Of a DNA stretch of 64,000 nucleotides, positions 1-7,405 are shown one piece after another. How positions within the stretch are numbered: position 1 is the first letter of the stretch; each line of letters starts with the position of its first letter. The stretch is from positions 1 to 64,000 of the forward strand of contig LNIY01000139.1 of assembly GCA_001449105.1 (NCBI GenBank). Direction: 5' to 3'. The DNA is from Caulobacter vibrioides. GTDB taxonomy: Bacteria; Pseudomonadota; Alphaproteobacteria; Caulobacterales; Caulobacteraceae. The notes under the pieces are model-generated. The model had not been told where the DNA came from. It made no database searches and was given only the letters and a program-made list of their open reading frames with translations. The position numbers and the translations under genes were made by a program.

Positions 1-136
1 GTGGGAGGGGGAGGGGGTACGCCGTTGGCGGTCCCCATTCCGATTTTGTGGAATGTCGGTGTGAAAATGGGTGAGGGTGTAACCCCTCACCCTCCCAGGC
101 TTCGCCTGGGCCCCTCCCTCTCCCTATGGGAGAGGG
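1..136. repeat. Family A palindromic repeat pair, left half cut by window edge
   Basis: Positions 81-136 hold the motif CTCACCCTCCCA, then a small hairpin (AGGC-TTCG-CCTG type), GGGCCCCTCCC and a CTCTCCC...GGGAGAG hairpin. Positions 1-35 resemble the tail of the inverted half as seen complete near 33050-33075 (GTGGGAGG followed by TACGCCGTTGGC). The two halves therefore form one long imperfect inverted repeat that starts before the window. It abuts the stop codon of the minus-strand oxidase gene at 139. No gene is seen here. Confidence 0.75.
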
Positions 137-138
137 CT

Positions 139-1722
139 TTAGATCCCCAGCGCCCCGGGGTTCATCACGCCCTTCGGGTCCACCGCCGCCTTGACCGCAC
201 GCACCAAATCCAGCGCCGGCTGCTCCAGCACATCGCCGTACGGATACAGCTTGCCGAGCTGGAAGTGCACGGCGCCATGCTGGGCGTAGAGCGCGATGAT
301 CTGGGCCTTCAGCCTGTGCACGAAGGCCGTGGTCTCGGGATTGTCGGCGTACTGCGGCAGGCTGGCCAGGTGCTCGGCCGGCAGGACGCCGGCGTGGTAG
401 GCGGTCTGGGCGCCGGGCCAGTAGAGGGCGACTTCGTAGAGGAAGCCGGACGGGCGCAGCACCTCGAACATGCCGCCGCGCCAGACGCCGCGGGCGGTCA
501 TCTCGTCGGCGTGGCCGGCGTAGAGGGCTTCGAGAGCCGCGTGGAAGGGGGCGACCTGGCTGTGCGGCAGGATCCCATTCAGCGGCGCCCAGCGCTCGCC
601 CTTGGGGCCGAGCACGTTGTAGAGCGGCGCGAACGGCATACCGCGCACGATGGTCGGCATGGTGTTGGGGATCTCGACCCCCTCGGCCGTCATCAGGGTG
701 CGCAGGCGATCGAGGCGGGCCTTGGCCTCGCGGTCGTCGACCCCTTCGAGGATGTAGTGGACCATGTACTCGGCCTTGCGCAGGGCGCGGTCGCCGGCCA
801 GGGCCATCTTGCTCAGCTGCTTCAGGCCCGCGACCAGCGACGGCGAGCTCTTCAGCACGGTCAGGGCCATCTGCACGACGGCGGCGCTGTCCTGGCGGGC
901 GATCTGGCCCTGGGCCAGCGGCGCGTCGATGGCGAAGTGCTCGTCGTCGAGGTTCTCCAGCGCCGCCGCCCGCATGGCGCGGGCCAGGCTGGGCAGGTCG
1001 GAAAAGGCGAAGGACGCGCACTGGAAGGCGGGCTTCCTGGCGATCAGCGGCAGGGTGATGCGCGCCTTGATGCCCAGCGCGCCGCAATCGCCCAGGAACA
1101 GGCCGCACAGATCGGGGCCGTACCAGCGGGCGAACGGCGAGGCGCCCCGCGCGGCCGAACCGGTGCGCAGCAAGGAGCCGTCGGCGATCACGACGTCGAC
1201 CGACACCGCCGATTCCGCCGAGCTGCCGAACTGGCCCGAGCCGTGGCTGATGGCGTGCTGCGACATCGATCCGCCCACCGTGGCGGCCAGGCCCGAGAAC
1301 GGGCCGAAGAACGGGGTGCGCAGGCCCAGCGGATCGAGGGCGGTCTTCAGGTCGGCCCAGGTGACCCCGGCCTCGACCGTGACATAGGCGTCGATCTCGT
1401 TGATCTCGACGATCCGGTTCAGGGTGCCGGTGTCGATCAGCACCGTGTCGGTGCGGACGGCCAGGTAGCCGTCGGTATAGGAGGCGCCGCCGCCTCGCGG
1501 GACGATGGCGACCTCGGCCGCCGCGGCTTCGCGGACCACGGCCTGCAGCTGGTCGACGTCGGCCGGGCGGACCACGGCCAGCGGCGTTTCCAGCGTGCGG
1601 TAGACGTCGGTGGCGAACGGCAGGGCGGCGTCGCCCGTCAGGACACCGCCGGCGCCGACGATCGCCTCCAGGCGAGCGAGAAGGCCGGCGTCAGCCGGGG
1701 CGGTACGCGTCTTGACGGGCAT
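139..1722 (-). CDS. FAD-binding oxidoreductase (GlcD/vanillyl-alcohol oxidase superfamily)
   Basis: The 527-residue protein has an N-terminal PCMH-type FAD-binding domain. PRGGG at about residue 75 and the glycine-rich stretch GPFSGLAATVGGSMS at 140-154 are the usual pyrophosphate-binding loops. The C-terminal half is the substrate-binding cap. Family members oxidise 2-hydroxy acids or phenolic alcohols, passing electrons to oxygen or a carrier; the substrate here cannot be read from sequence. No signal peptide is visible. The ATG at 1722 lies 21 bases after the stop of the small helical protein gene, so it is the last gene of an operon starting with the methyltransferase at 3359. The link to that methyltransferase suggests a shared catabolic or modification pathway, which is inference. 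Confidence 0.85.
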   Translation of the reverse strand: MPVKTRTAPADAGLLARLEAIVGAGGVLTGDAALPFATDVYRTLETPLAVVRPADVDQLQAVVREAAAAEVAIVPRGGGASYTDGYLAVRTDTVLIDTGTLNRIVEINEIDAYVTVEAGVTWADLKTALDPLGLRTPFFGPFSGLAATVGGSMSQHAISHGSGQFGSSAESAVSVDVVIADGSLLRTGSAARGASPFARWYGPDLCGLFLGDCGALGIKARITLPLIARKPAFQCASFAFSDLPSLARAMRAAALENLDDEHFAIDAPLAQGQIARQDSAAVVQMALTVLKSSPSLVAGLKQLSKMALAGDRALRKAEYMVHYILEGVDDREAKARLDRLRTLMTAEGVEIPNTMPTIVRGMPFAPLYNVLGPKGERWAPLNGILPHSQVAPFHAALEALYAGHADEMTARGVWRGGMFEVLRPSGFLYEVALYWPGAQTAYHAGVLPAEHLASLPQYADNPETTAFVHRLKAQIIALYAQHGAVHFQLGKLYPYGDVLEQPALDLVRAVKAAVDPKGVMNPGALGI

Positions 1723-1743
1723 GGAGCTGCTCAGGTCCCAGGA

Positions 1744-2115
1744 TCAGGTCTTGGCGATGTCTTCGATGGTGGCGCGGAAGCGCTCGGCCGTGTCGGCCGC
1801 GGCGGCTTCCGAGGCGTCCTTGCGGGCCAGGTAGAACAGGCGGCCCAGGAAGTCCTGGCGCCAGGCCTCGCGGGCCTCCAGGGCGGCCTGGTCGAGCTGC
1901 AGGGCCTCGATCTCGGCGGCCAGGTCCAGGCCCTTGGCGGCGTGGACGCGTTCGGCGCTGTCGAGACGGTCGTGCAGCACGGCCAGTTCGTTGGCCAGAA
2001 CCATGATCATCGACATGGCCTGGTCGAGCCCGGGGGCGTCGTAGAACTGGGGGCGCTTGCCCTTGGCGTCGCGGATGACGTGCGGGCGCTCGGCCTGCGG
2101 AGCGTGGGCGTTCAT
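1744..2115 (-). CDS. Small helical partner protein of methyltransferase, copy 1
   Basis: This 123-residue protein is not a family I recognise. It has a basic N-terminal motif GKRPQFY, then an amphipathic helix-rich body with ELAV..RLDSAERV and a second helix REAWRQDFLGRLF. It has no membrane segment or signal peptide. The ATG at 2115 is preferred because GAAGGA lies about 8 bases upstream. An in-frame ATG at 2136 overlaps the stop of the methyltransferase (ATGA) and would add seven residues. The same motifs recur in the protein at 16118-16474, which also sits directly after a homologous methyltransferase. A role as subunit or chaperone of that enzyme is inferred from this repeated pairing. 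Confidence 0.75.
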   Translation of the reverse strand: MNAHAPQAERPHVIRDAKGKRPQFYDAPGLDQAMSMIMVLANELAVLHDRLDSAERVHAAKGLDLAAEIEALQLDQAALEAREAWRQDFLGRLFYLARKDASEAAAADTAERFRATIEDIAKT

Positions 2116-2135
2116 AGTGTTATCCTTCGAACTCA

Positions 2136-3359
2136 TCAGGCCTTGCGGGCGATCAGGACTTCCCAGCCGCCGCCGGGGGCGTATTCGCCGGCGGCGAACT
2201 CGCGGTCGGAGACCGCCGCGCTGGCGTCCTGGCTGTAGCCGGCGGCCTGCTGGGCCACGAACTCCATGATGGCCATCGGGGCGGTGTCGAACTTGATGGT
2301 TTCGGGCGGGAAGCCGGCGGCCTTGGCCAGGGCGACCTGGTCGGTCTCGCGCATGGCGCCCCAGAAGGGCTCGTTGTTGTACCAGGTCTCGTTGTCCAGA
2401 ATGAACTGGGTGAACGGGTCCATGTTGTCGAACGGGGGAAGATCCGCGTGGATCATGTAGCCGCCGGGCGCCAGCAGGCGGTGGCACTCGTTGAAGATGC
2501 GCGGCATGGCCTTGCCGGACGTCTCGTGCAGCAGGATGTGGCTGACGATCAGGTCGAAGGAGCCGTCTTCGAAGCGGGTCTCCTCGGCGTTCATCTGGGC
2601 GAAGTTGACCTCGAGGCCCAGGCCCGCGGCGCGTGCGTGGGCGTAGCGCACCTGCGGCGCGGCGACGTCGACGCCCCAGACTTCGGCGTCGGGGAACAGT
2701 TCCTTGTAGGGCAGGGTCGAGTGGCCCACGGTGCAGCCCAGGTCGAGGATCCGCTTGGGCTTGAAGCCGTCGAGGCGACGGTTGACGTAGTTGCAGACCG
2801 AGCGGCCCATGTCGTCGTTGAACGGGCCCATATAGCCCATGGCGTACAGATAGACGCCGCGGTCGTAGAGGGCGCCGGTCGAGATGTCGTCCGGGGTCAC
2901 CGCGCCGGCATAGCCGCCGGGCATGCAGTGGATGTCGATCGAGGTCACATAGCGTGGGGTCTCGAACTCTTCCGGCAGGTCGAGCTTGCCCTTGGCGGAG
3001 GCCGACAGGCCCCGCGCCTTCTCGATCAGGTCGGGCAGCTCACGGTCGATCGTGACGTTGGTCGATTCCCAGAGCAGTTCCTGGGCGATGCGGTTGGCCG
3101 CCGCGTAATGCTGGAAGTAGAGGTCCTTGACCATGGCCGAGCGGATGTCGCGGCGGTCGGCGGGGGCGCGGCCGTGCTCGCGCTCGAAGGCCTTGGCGGC
3201 GCGGACGCCGAACACAGGGCCCAGGCCAGGCAGCAGGCCCTGCTGGATGAACTGCTTGAAGCTCTTGGTGAATTCCTGCCGCGACGCCTCGTCGTGGGTC
3301 GGCTTGGGCAGGATCGGGTGGTCGACCTGCTGGAAGGTGTTGAGCATCTCGGCGGACAT
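2136..3359 (-). CDS. Class I SAM-dependent methyltransferase with N-terminal domain, copy 1
   Basis: The 407-residue protein has an N-terminal helical domain of about 195 residues containing GRAPADRRDIR and DIHCMPGGY (His144-Cys145). A Rossmann methyltransferase domain follows, with motif I DLGCTVGHS at 206-214, the acidic end of strand 2 (GVDVA) and LLAPGGYMIHADLPP. The N-terminal domain is also found in the paralogue at 16471-17697 but I do not recognise it from named families. The ATG at 3359 is chosen because GGAGG precedes it; a TTG at 3371 is open but contains that ribosome site. The gene leads an operon with a small helical protein and an FAD oxidase. The methyl acceptor is unknown. 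Confidence 0.85.
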   Translation of the reverse strand: MSAEMLNTFQQVDHPILPKPTHDEASRQEFTKSFKQFIQQGLLPGLGPVFGVRAAKAFEREHGRAPADRRDIRSAMVKDLYFQHYAAANRIAQELLWESTNVTIDRELPDLIEKARGLSASAKGKLDLPEEFETPRYVTSIDIHCMPGGYAGAVTPDDISTGALYDRGVYLYAMGYMGPFNDDMGRSVCNYVNRRLDGFKPKRILDLGCTVGHSTLPYKELFPDAEVWGVDVAAPQVRYAHARAAGLGLEVNFAQMNAEETRFEDGSFDLIVSHILLHETSGKAMPRIFNECHRLLAPGGYMIHADLPPFDNMDPFTQFILDNETWYNNEPFWGAMRETDQVALAKAAGFPPETIKFDTAPMAIMEFVAQQAAGYSQDASAAVSDREFAAGEYAPGGGWEVLIARKA

Positions 3360-3371
3360 GGCGGCCTCCAA

Positions 3372-3608
3372 ACAGCCGGCCCGGACGGGCGGCGCGAACT
3401 GACGCTAATCTGAAGGGGACCGATCAGTCAAAATATTGCGTTCAGCGGATGCTCCGCTAGGCGGTCAGCCTGCGGGCGAGGCAGGGGCGGCGGGCTTGTT
3501 GGGCAGGGCTGGACCGGCGAGGTCGGTCGTCGCAACCGCGCAGGGTATTCTGGCGGCGGGCGGAGAGGCGCTGAAGCCGTTTCCACCTTCAGCGGGCCGC
3601 AGACCGCG
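3372..3608. other. Intergenic region upstream of methyltransferase operon
   Basis: No supportable gene is seen. The segment should hold the promoter of the minus-strand methyltransferase operon; a TTGACT hexamer reads on the minus strand at 3431-3426, but no convincing -10 partner at normal spacing was found. A short hairpin GCTGAAG...CTTCAGC lies near 3568-3592. The right end runs into a family A repeat. Confidence 0.4.
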
Positions 3609-3665
3609 CCCTCTCTCTTAGAGAGAGGGAGGGGCCCGCCGCCGCAGGCGGTGGGAGGGTGAGTG
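3609..3665. repeat. Family A repeat half-element, inverted orientation
   Basis: It contains CCCTCTCTCTTAGAGAGAGGG, then GGGGCCCGCCGC-CGCAGGCGGTGGGAGGGTGAG. It is the inverted counterpart of the half-element at 4079-4133, and the DUF559 gene lies exactly between the two. The repaired stop codon of that gene (3667-3669) touches this element. Confidence 0.8.
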
Positions 3666-3666
3666 G

Positions 3667-4007
3667 TTACGGTCTGGCCGATCGGAGCGCGGTCAGGATG
3701 TCGTCGGCCGTCCCTACAGGATCGGCCAGGACCGCTCGTTGTTGAACCTCAAAACCACGTATCCGAGCCGCTCCAGCGTATCGGTGCGACGCTCGTCATA
3801 GTCTTCTCGGCCCTCATGAGCAGCGCCGTCGAGCTCCACGATCAGCTTGCCCGCCTCGCAGATGAAGTCCGCGAAATAGCAGTCGATCGCAATCTGCCGC
3901 ATGAACTTGAAGCCGGCGAGGCGACGGTTGCGGACGAGAGCCCAGAGCACCTTTTCCGCCAGGGTCTGGTTCTGGCGAAGGCGGCGGGCGTAGGCGGTCC
4001 TGTCCAT
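3667..4007 (-). pseudogene. DUF559 (PDDEXK/Vsr-like) endonuclease-domain protein, frameshifted near C-terminus
   Basis: From the ATG at 4007 the product begins with MDRTAYARRLR and carries the DUF559 hallmarks: LAEKVLWALVRNRRLAGFKF, the acidic FADFICEAG and IVELDGAAH, and RRTDTLERLGYVVLRF. In the annotated frame it ends at 3714 right after NNERSWPIL, shorter than the family. Reading one base earlier from 3732 gives VLADPVGTADDILTALRSARP and a stop at 3667-3669, the expected family C-terminus. One base therefore appears to be missing near 3731-3734. The start is uncertain because no good ribosome site precedes it. Relatives are small predicted nucleases linked to the Vsr fold; function is mostly unproven. 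The gene is bracketed by inverted family A repeats. Confidence 0.8.
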
Positions 4008-4078
4008 GGCAAAACCGGGGCACGGCCTTCCAGCGGTCGCAATCATAGGAATTGGGATTTTCCTGTGACCGGCGAAAC

Positions 4079-4133
4079 CACTCACCCTCCCACCGCTACG
4101 CGGCGGGCCCCTCCCTCTCTCTAAGAGAGAGGG
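4079..4133. repeat. Family A repeat half-element, forward orientation
   Basis: CTCACCCTCCCACCGC-TACG-CGGCGGGCCCCTCCC is followed by the CTCTCTCTAAGAGAGAG hairpin. It is the mirror image of 3609-3665 on the other side of the DUF559 gene. Confidence 0.8.
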
Positions 4134-4411
4134 CTTGGAGAGAGCGGCTTGCCACCCTCAGCCGACATTAGATCCGCTTCAACGCCGGTTGTCGGTAGCT
4201 GTGGGCGTTGCCGGTTCCAGGGCGTGTGTACAGCAAGCCGACAGTTGCCCGTGGCGAGCGGTTTGCCTGTTCTGACAAACAATTAATGAAAGTTGCTGCA
4301 TCCGAGCGACCGCTCCGGCGCCTCTACAGCTTGTGTCCAAAGCAACCCGCGCACTTCAAAATATATGCGCGCGGCATGTGGATCTATTTCTTGGGGCAGT
4401 CGGAGGGGCTT
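4134..4411. other. Upstream region of CPBP protease gene
   Basis: No gene is seen. The stretch is locally more AT-rich (for example ACAAACAATTAATGAAAGTTG near 4276-4296 and CAAAATATATGCG near 4356-4368) than its surroundings and probably holds the promoter of the plus-strand CPBP gene. The open frame from 4208 into that gene has no matching family sequence and is treated as untranslated. Confidence 0.4.
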
Positions 4412-5329
4412 ATGAGTGGAGTCGAGATTTTTGCGCCGCGCACCGTCAAAAGTCGGCGCACGTGGACCGCTGCAGCGCTGATCCTGATCGTCGTCTTCTT
4501 TTTGGTCGGGCAGTTGACGACCATCTTCGCCGTGTTGAAGCCCATGGGGTATCACAAGGCGGACCTTGATACGCAATGGCAGCCGCTCGCCATCTACTTG
4601 GCTGGCGGAGCGATCACCATACTTCTCATCGTTGCCTGGGCGGTGCTGTTCGAGCGCAGATCACCTGCGGCCTTGGGCTTCAACACCAGAATTGCCGGCG
4701 CCTATCTGCGCGGACTGCTGGTCGGAGGGCTTTCCCTCGGCGCCGTCGTCGGCGTCATTTTCGCCGCGGGCGGCTACAAGGCCGTCGGGAGTTTGTCCTT
4801 GGGCTTGCTTGCGCCAGCCGTTCTGGCGCCGTTCATCGCCTTGTTTGGCGGTTATATGATCCAGGGCGCGGCCGAAGAAACCATGTTGCGTGGTTGGTTG
4901 ATGCCGCTGGTCGCATCCAGGCACGGATTGATCGCCGCCGTTCTTCTCAATGCCGGCTTTTTTGCTCTGCTCCATGCGAGCAATATTGATCCGTCGAAGG
5001 AACTGGCGCTCGGGATCTTCAACCTGTTTCTTTTCGCCGTCGTGCTTAGTCTCTACGCCGTCAAGGAAGGATCGCTGTGGGGCGTGTGCGCCTTCCATAC
5101 GGCCTGGAACGCCCTGCTTGGTATGGGTTTCGGGCTTGAGGTCAGTGGCCAGAAGGTCGCCATCGCACCGATCGTCGTGGGTTTGGCGCCGGTGTCGAAC
5201 GCGCCGTGGTGGCTTACCGGCGGGGCTTTCGGCCCGGAGGCGAGCGTCGCCACGACGATCGTGCTCGCCGGGGGCTGCGCCTATCTGATCGCGAAGGGGG
5301 CGCTTACCAATCGATCCCCTCTCTCTTAG
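4412..5329 (+). CDS. CPBP family intramembrane glutamic endopeptidase (CAAX protease-like)
   Basis: The 305-residue integral membrane protein has about eight hydrophobic segments. The three CPBP/Abi signatures are present in order: EETMLRGW (Glu-Glu...Arg), FFALLHAS (Phe...His) and FHTAWNAL (His...Asn). The family contains CAAX prenyl-protease homologues and bacterial immunity or processing proteases; the substrate is unknown. The ATG at 4412 follows GGAGGGGCTT. The final residues RSPLS and the TAG stop are encoded inside a CTCTCTCTTAGAGAGAG repeat hairpin, so the natural C-terminus may have been changed by repeat insertion. Base composition is slightly less GC-rich than neighbouring genes. 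Confidence 0.85.
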   Translation: MSGVEIFAPRTVKSRRTWTAAALILIVVFFLVGQLTTIFAVLKPMGYHKADLDTQWQPLAIYLAGGAITILLIVAWAVLFERRSPAALGFNTRIAGAYLRGLLVGGLSLGAVVGVIFAAGGYKAVGSLSLGLLAPAVLAPFIALFGGYMIQGAAEETMLRGWLMPLVASRHGLIAAVLLNAGFFALLHASNIDPSKELALGIFNLFLFAVVLSLYAVKEGSLWGVCAFHTAWNALLGMGFGLEVSGQKVAIAPIVVGLAPVSNAPWWLTGGAFGPEASVATTIVLAGGCAYLIAKGALTNRSPLS

Positions 5330-5338
5330 AGAGAGGGG
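5316..5338. repeat. Partial family A repeat hairpin spanning a stop codon
   Basis: CCCTCTCTCTTAGAGAGAGGG is the terminal hairpin of family A. Its central TAG is the stop codon of the CPBP gene (5327-5329). It lies between the convergent CPBP and FAD-monooxygenase genes. Confidence 0.7.
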
Positions 5339-5347
5339 TCTTATGCC

Positions 5348-6517
5348 TTAGACCTCTACCGCGCCCGCATCATACGCGAAGAGGCCCAGGGTCTCTTCGT
5401 TCTTGATCTGGGTCATGCCGTAAAGGTGGGCTTCGTCGCCTTCCAGGCGGTCGGCGTTGAGGTTCGACTCGACCTGGATGAAGCCGCAGCGCTCCTTGCG
5501 GGCGGCTTCGTAGCGGGCCAGGGCTTCGGGGACGTCCGACGCGGCGTCGAAGGCCCGGGCCAGGACCAGGGCGTCCTCGATGGCGGCGGCGGCGCCTTGG
5601 CCCAGGAATGGGGTCATGGCGTGGGCGGCGTCGCCCAGCAGGGCCACGCGGCCGCCGCGAACCCAGGTGGTCAGGGGCTGGCGGGCGAAGACGGCCCACT
5701 TGTAGAGGGCGGCTGGATCGATGGTGTCGAGCAGGGCCTGGACGTCGCTGCTCCAGCCTTCGAAGGTCTTGTGCAGGTCGGCCAGATCGGCGCGGATCGT
5801 CCAGCCTTCCTCGGCCCAGCCCTCCTGGCGGGCGAAGAAGACGAGGTTCAGCAGGGTCGAGCCCCGCAGCGGGTAGCGCACGGCCATCCGGCCCGGGCCG
5901 ATGTGGATGCCTGGGAAGTGGGCCAGGTCTTCGAGCAGCGGACCCTCGACCGGCACGATGGCGCGCCAGACGACGTGGCCGGTGAAGTGCGGCTCGCCCG
6001 GGTCGAAGCCCTTGCGCACGCCCGATTTGACGCCGTCGGCGCCGATCACCGCGTCGCCCTTGATCTGCGTCCCGTCGGCCAGGACGGCGATGGCGCCGTC
6101 TTCGGTCGGCTCGGCGGCGACGCAAGGGCTGGACAGGCGCACCGTGGCGCGGCCGGTGGCTTCGAGCGCATCGACCAGGATGGCGTGCAGGTCGGCGCGG
6201 TGGATGTAGACGTAAGGCGCGCCGTAGAGGTCGCGCACCTTCTGGCCGCGCTCGAAGGCGACCAGGTCGCGGCCGTCGGCCCAGTGCTGCACGCGCTGGC
6301 GCTGGGGCTCGACCCCGGCCGTGGTGATGGCCTCGGCCAGGCCCAGGTGGTGGTAGACGCGCATGGCGTTGGGGGCCAGCGTGACGCCGGCGCCGATCTC
6401 GCCGAGGGCGGGGGCCTGCTCCAGCACCTCGACGGTGTGGCCGGCCCGGGCCAGGGCGATGGCGGCGGTCAGGCCGCCGATGCCGGCGCCGGCGACGATC
6501 AGGTGCTGGGGACGCAT
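5348..6517 (-). CDS. FAD-dependent aromatic/heteroaromatic monooxygenase (salicylate/6-hydroxynicotinate hydroxylase-like)
   Basis: This 389-residue group A flavoprotein monooxygenase has GAGIGG at residue 10, the DG motif VIGADGVKSGVR near 155 and the GD motif LLGDAAHAMTPFLGQG near 283. These features fit NAD(P)H-dependent hydroxylation of an aromatic acid or N-heterocycle with FAD as cofactor. It is the last gene of a four-gene minus-strand operon running from 9102, with a 15-base gap after the lyase gene. UbiH-like ubiquinone hydroxylases share these motifs, but the operon context favours a catabolic role. Confidence 0.85.
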   Translation of the reverse strand: MRPQHLIVAGAGIGGLTAAIALARAGHTVEVLEQAPALGEIGAGVTLAPNAMRVYHHLGLAEAITTAGVEPQRQRVQHWADGRDLVAFERGQKVRDLYGAPYVYIHRADLHAILVDALEATGRATVRLSSPCVAAEPTEDGAIAVLADGTQIKGDAVIGADGVKSGVRKGFDPGEPHFTGHVVWRAIVPVEGPLLEDLAHFPGIHIGPGRMAVRYPLRGSTLLNLVFFARQEGWAEEGWTIRADLADLHKTFEGWSSDVQALLDTIDPAALYKWAVFARQPLTTWVRGGRVALLGDAAHAMTPFLGQGAAAAIEDALVLARAFDAASDVPEALARYEAARKERCGFIQVESNLNADRLEGDEAHLYGMTQIKNEETLGLFAYDAGAVEV

Positions 6518-6532
6518 GGTTAGTCTCCGTAC

Positions 6533-7405
6533 TCAGGCGTAGGTCGCCGCGTCGGTCAGCAGGGCGTCGAGCCCGGCGACGGCGTTGAGGCGGGGAAGGT
6601 CGAGAATGTCGAGGCCGTCGGTCGTGCCGTCGGCCCTCAGCTTGGCGAGCCAATCGGGCGCATAGCGGGCCAGGCCGTGCAGCAGCAGCATCGGATGCAG
6701 GGCGATGGCGAAGCCGAGGTCCTGCAATTCCGCGCCGGTGCGCACGGCGGTGATCCCGCCCTCGACGAGGTTGTGGATCAAGGGGACGCGGGCGGCGAAG
6801 CGCTCGGCCACGGCCTTGGTCTCCTCCAGCGTCCTGGGGCCTTCGACGAAGACGATGTCGGCGCCGGCTTCCAGGTAGGCCTCGGCGCGGTCGAGGGCGG
6901 CTTGCGGGCCCTCGACGCCGAGCGCATCGGTGCGGCCGATGATCAGGGTGTCCGATCGCGCGTCGAGCGCGGCGCGGACCTTGCCGACCATCTCGGCGAC
7001 CGGGATCACGCCCTTGCCGCGGATGTGGCCGCAGCGTTTGGGAAAGGTCTGGTCTTCCAGCTGCACGGCGGCGGCGCCGGCCCGTTCGAGCACCTTGACC
7101 GTACGCTGGGTGTTCAGCGCGTTGCCGAAGCCCGTGTCGATGTCGACGATCAGCGGGATGTCGACGCGGTCGGCGATGGCCCGCACCGCGTCGGCCAGCT
7201 CGCCGACGGCGACGAGGCCGACGTCCGGGCGGCCGAGCCGGGCCAGCGACAGGGCCGCGCCCGACAGGAAGGCGGCCTCGAAGCCGGCCTGCTCGACCAG
7301 CAGGGCCGAGAACCCGTCGTAGCAGCCCGGCGCGGCCAGCAGTCGGCGGCGACCATCGGGGCCGACCGCCAGCCGCTCGCGCAGGCGCGTGGCGGCGCTC
7401 GTCAC
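6533..7405 (-). CDS. Isocitrate lyase/PEP mutase superfamily lyase
   Basis: The 290-residue protein has a phosphoenolpyruvate-mutase/methylisocitrate-lyase TIM barrel. DIDTGFGNALN supplies the Mg-binding acidic residues. QLEDQTFPKRCGH carries the catalytic-loop Cys that distinguishes C-C lyases from mutases and hydrolases. Relatives cleave 2-methylisocitrate, dimethylmalate or oxaloacetate. The GTG start at 7405 overlaps the upstream deacetylase stop (GTGA), which indicates translational coupling. Placement between a deacetylase-fold hydrolase and a monooxygenase suggests a late C-C cleavage or decarboxylation step; the precise substrate is not visible. Confidence 0.85.
   Translation of the reverse strand: MTSAATRLRERLAVGPDGRRRLLAAPGCYDGFSALLVEQAGFEAAFLSGAALSLARLGRPDVGLVAVGELADAVRAIADRVDIPLIVDIDTGFGNALNTQRTVKVLERAGAAAVQLEDQTFPKRCGHIRGKGVIPVAEMVGKVRAALDARSDTLIIGRTDALGVEGPQAALDRAEAYLEAGADIVFVEGPRTLEETKAVAERFAARVPLIHNLVEGGITAVRTGAELQDLGFAIALHPMLLLHGLARYAPDWLAKLRADGTTDGLDILDLPRLNAVAGLDALLTDAATYA

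Noticed and set aside
1..2238. A 745-codon open frame on the plus strand opposite the FAD oxidase
   Set aside because: It runs antisense to clear genes, starts in repeat DNA, and its protein is a low-complexity Gly/Ala/Arg mix typical of shadow frames in GC-rich DNA.
5370..6653. Long Arg/Pro-rich open frame on the minus strand
   Set aside because: It overlaps the real monooxygenase in another frame and has no domain; the same holds for many similar frames across the window.
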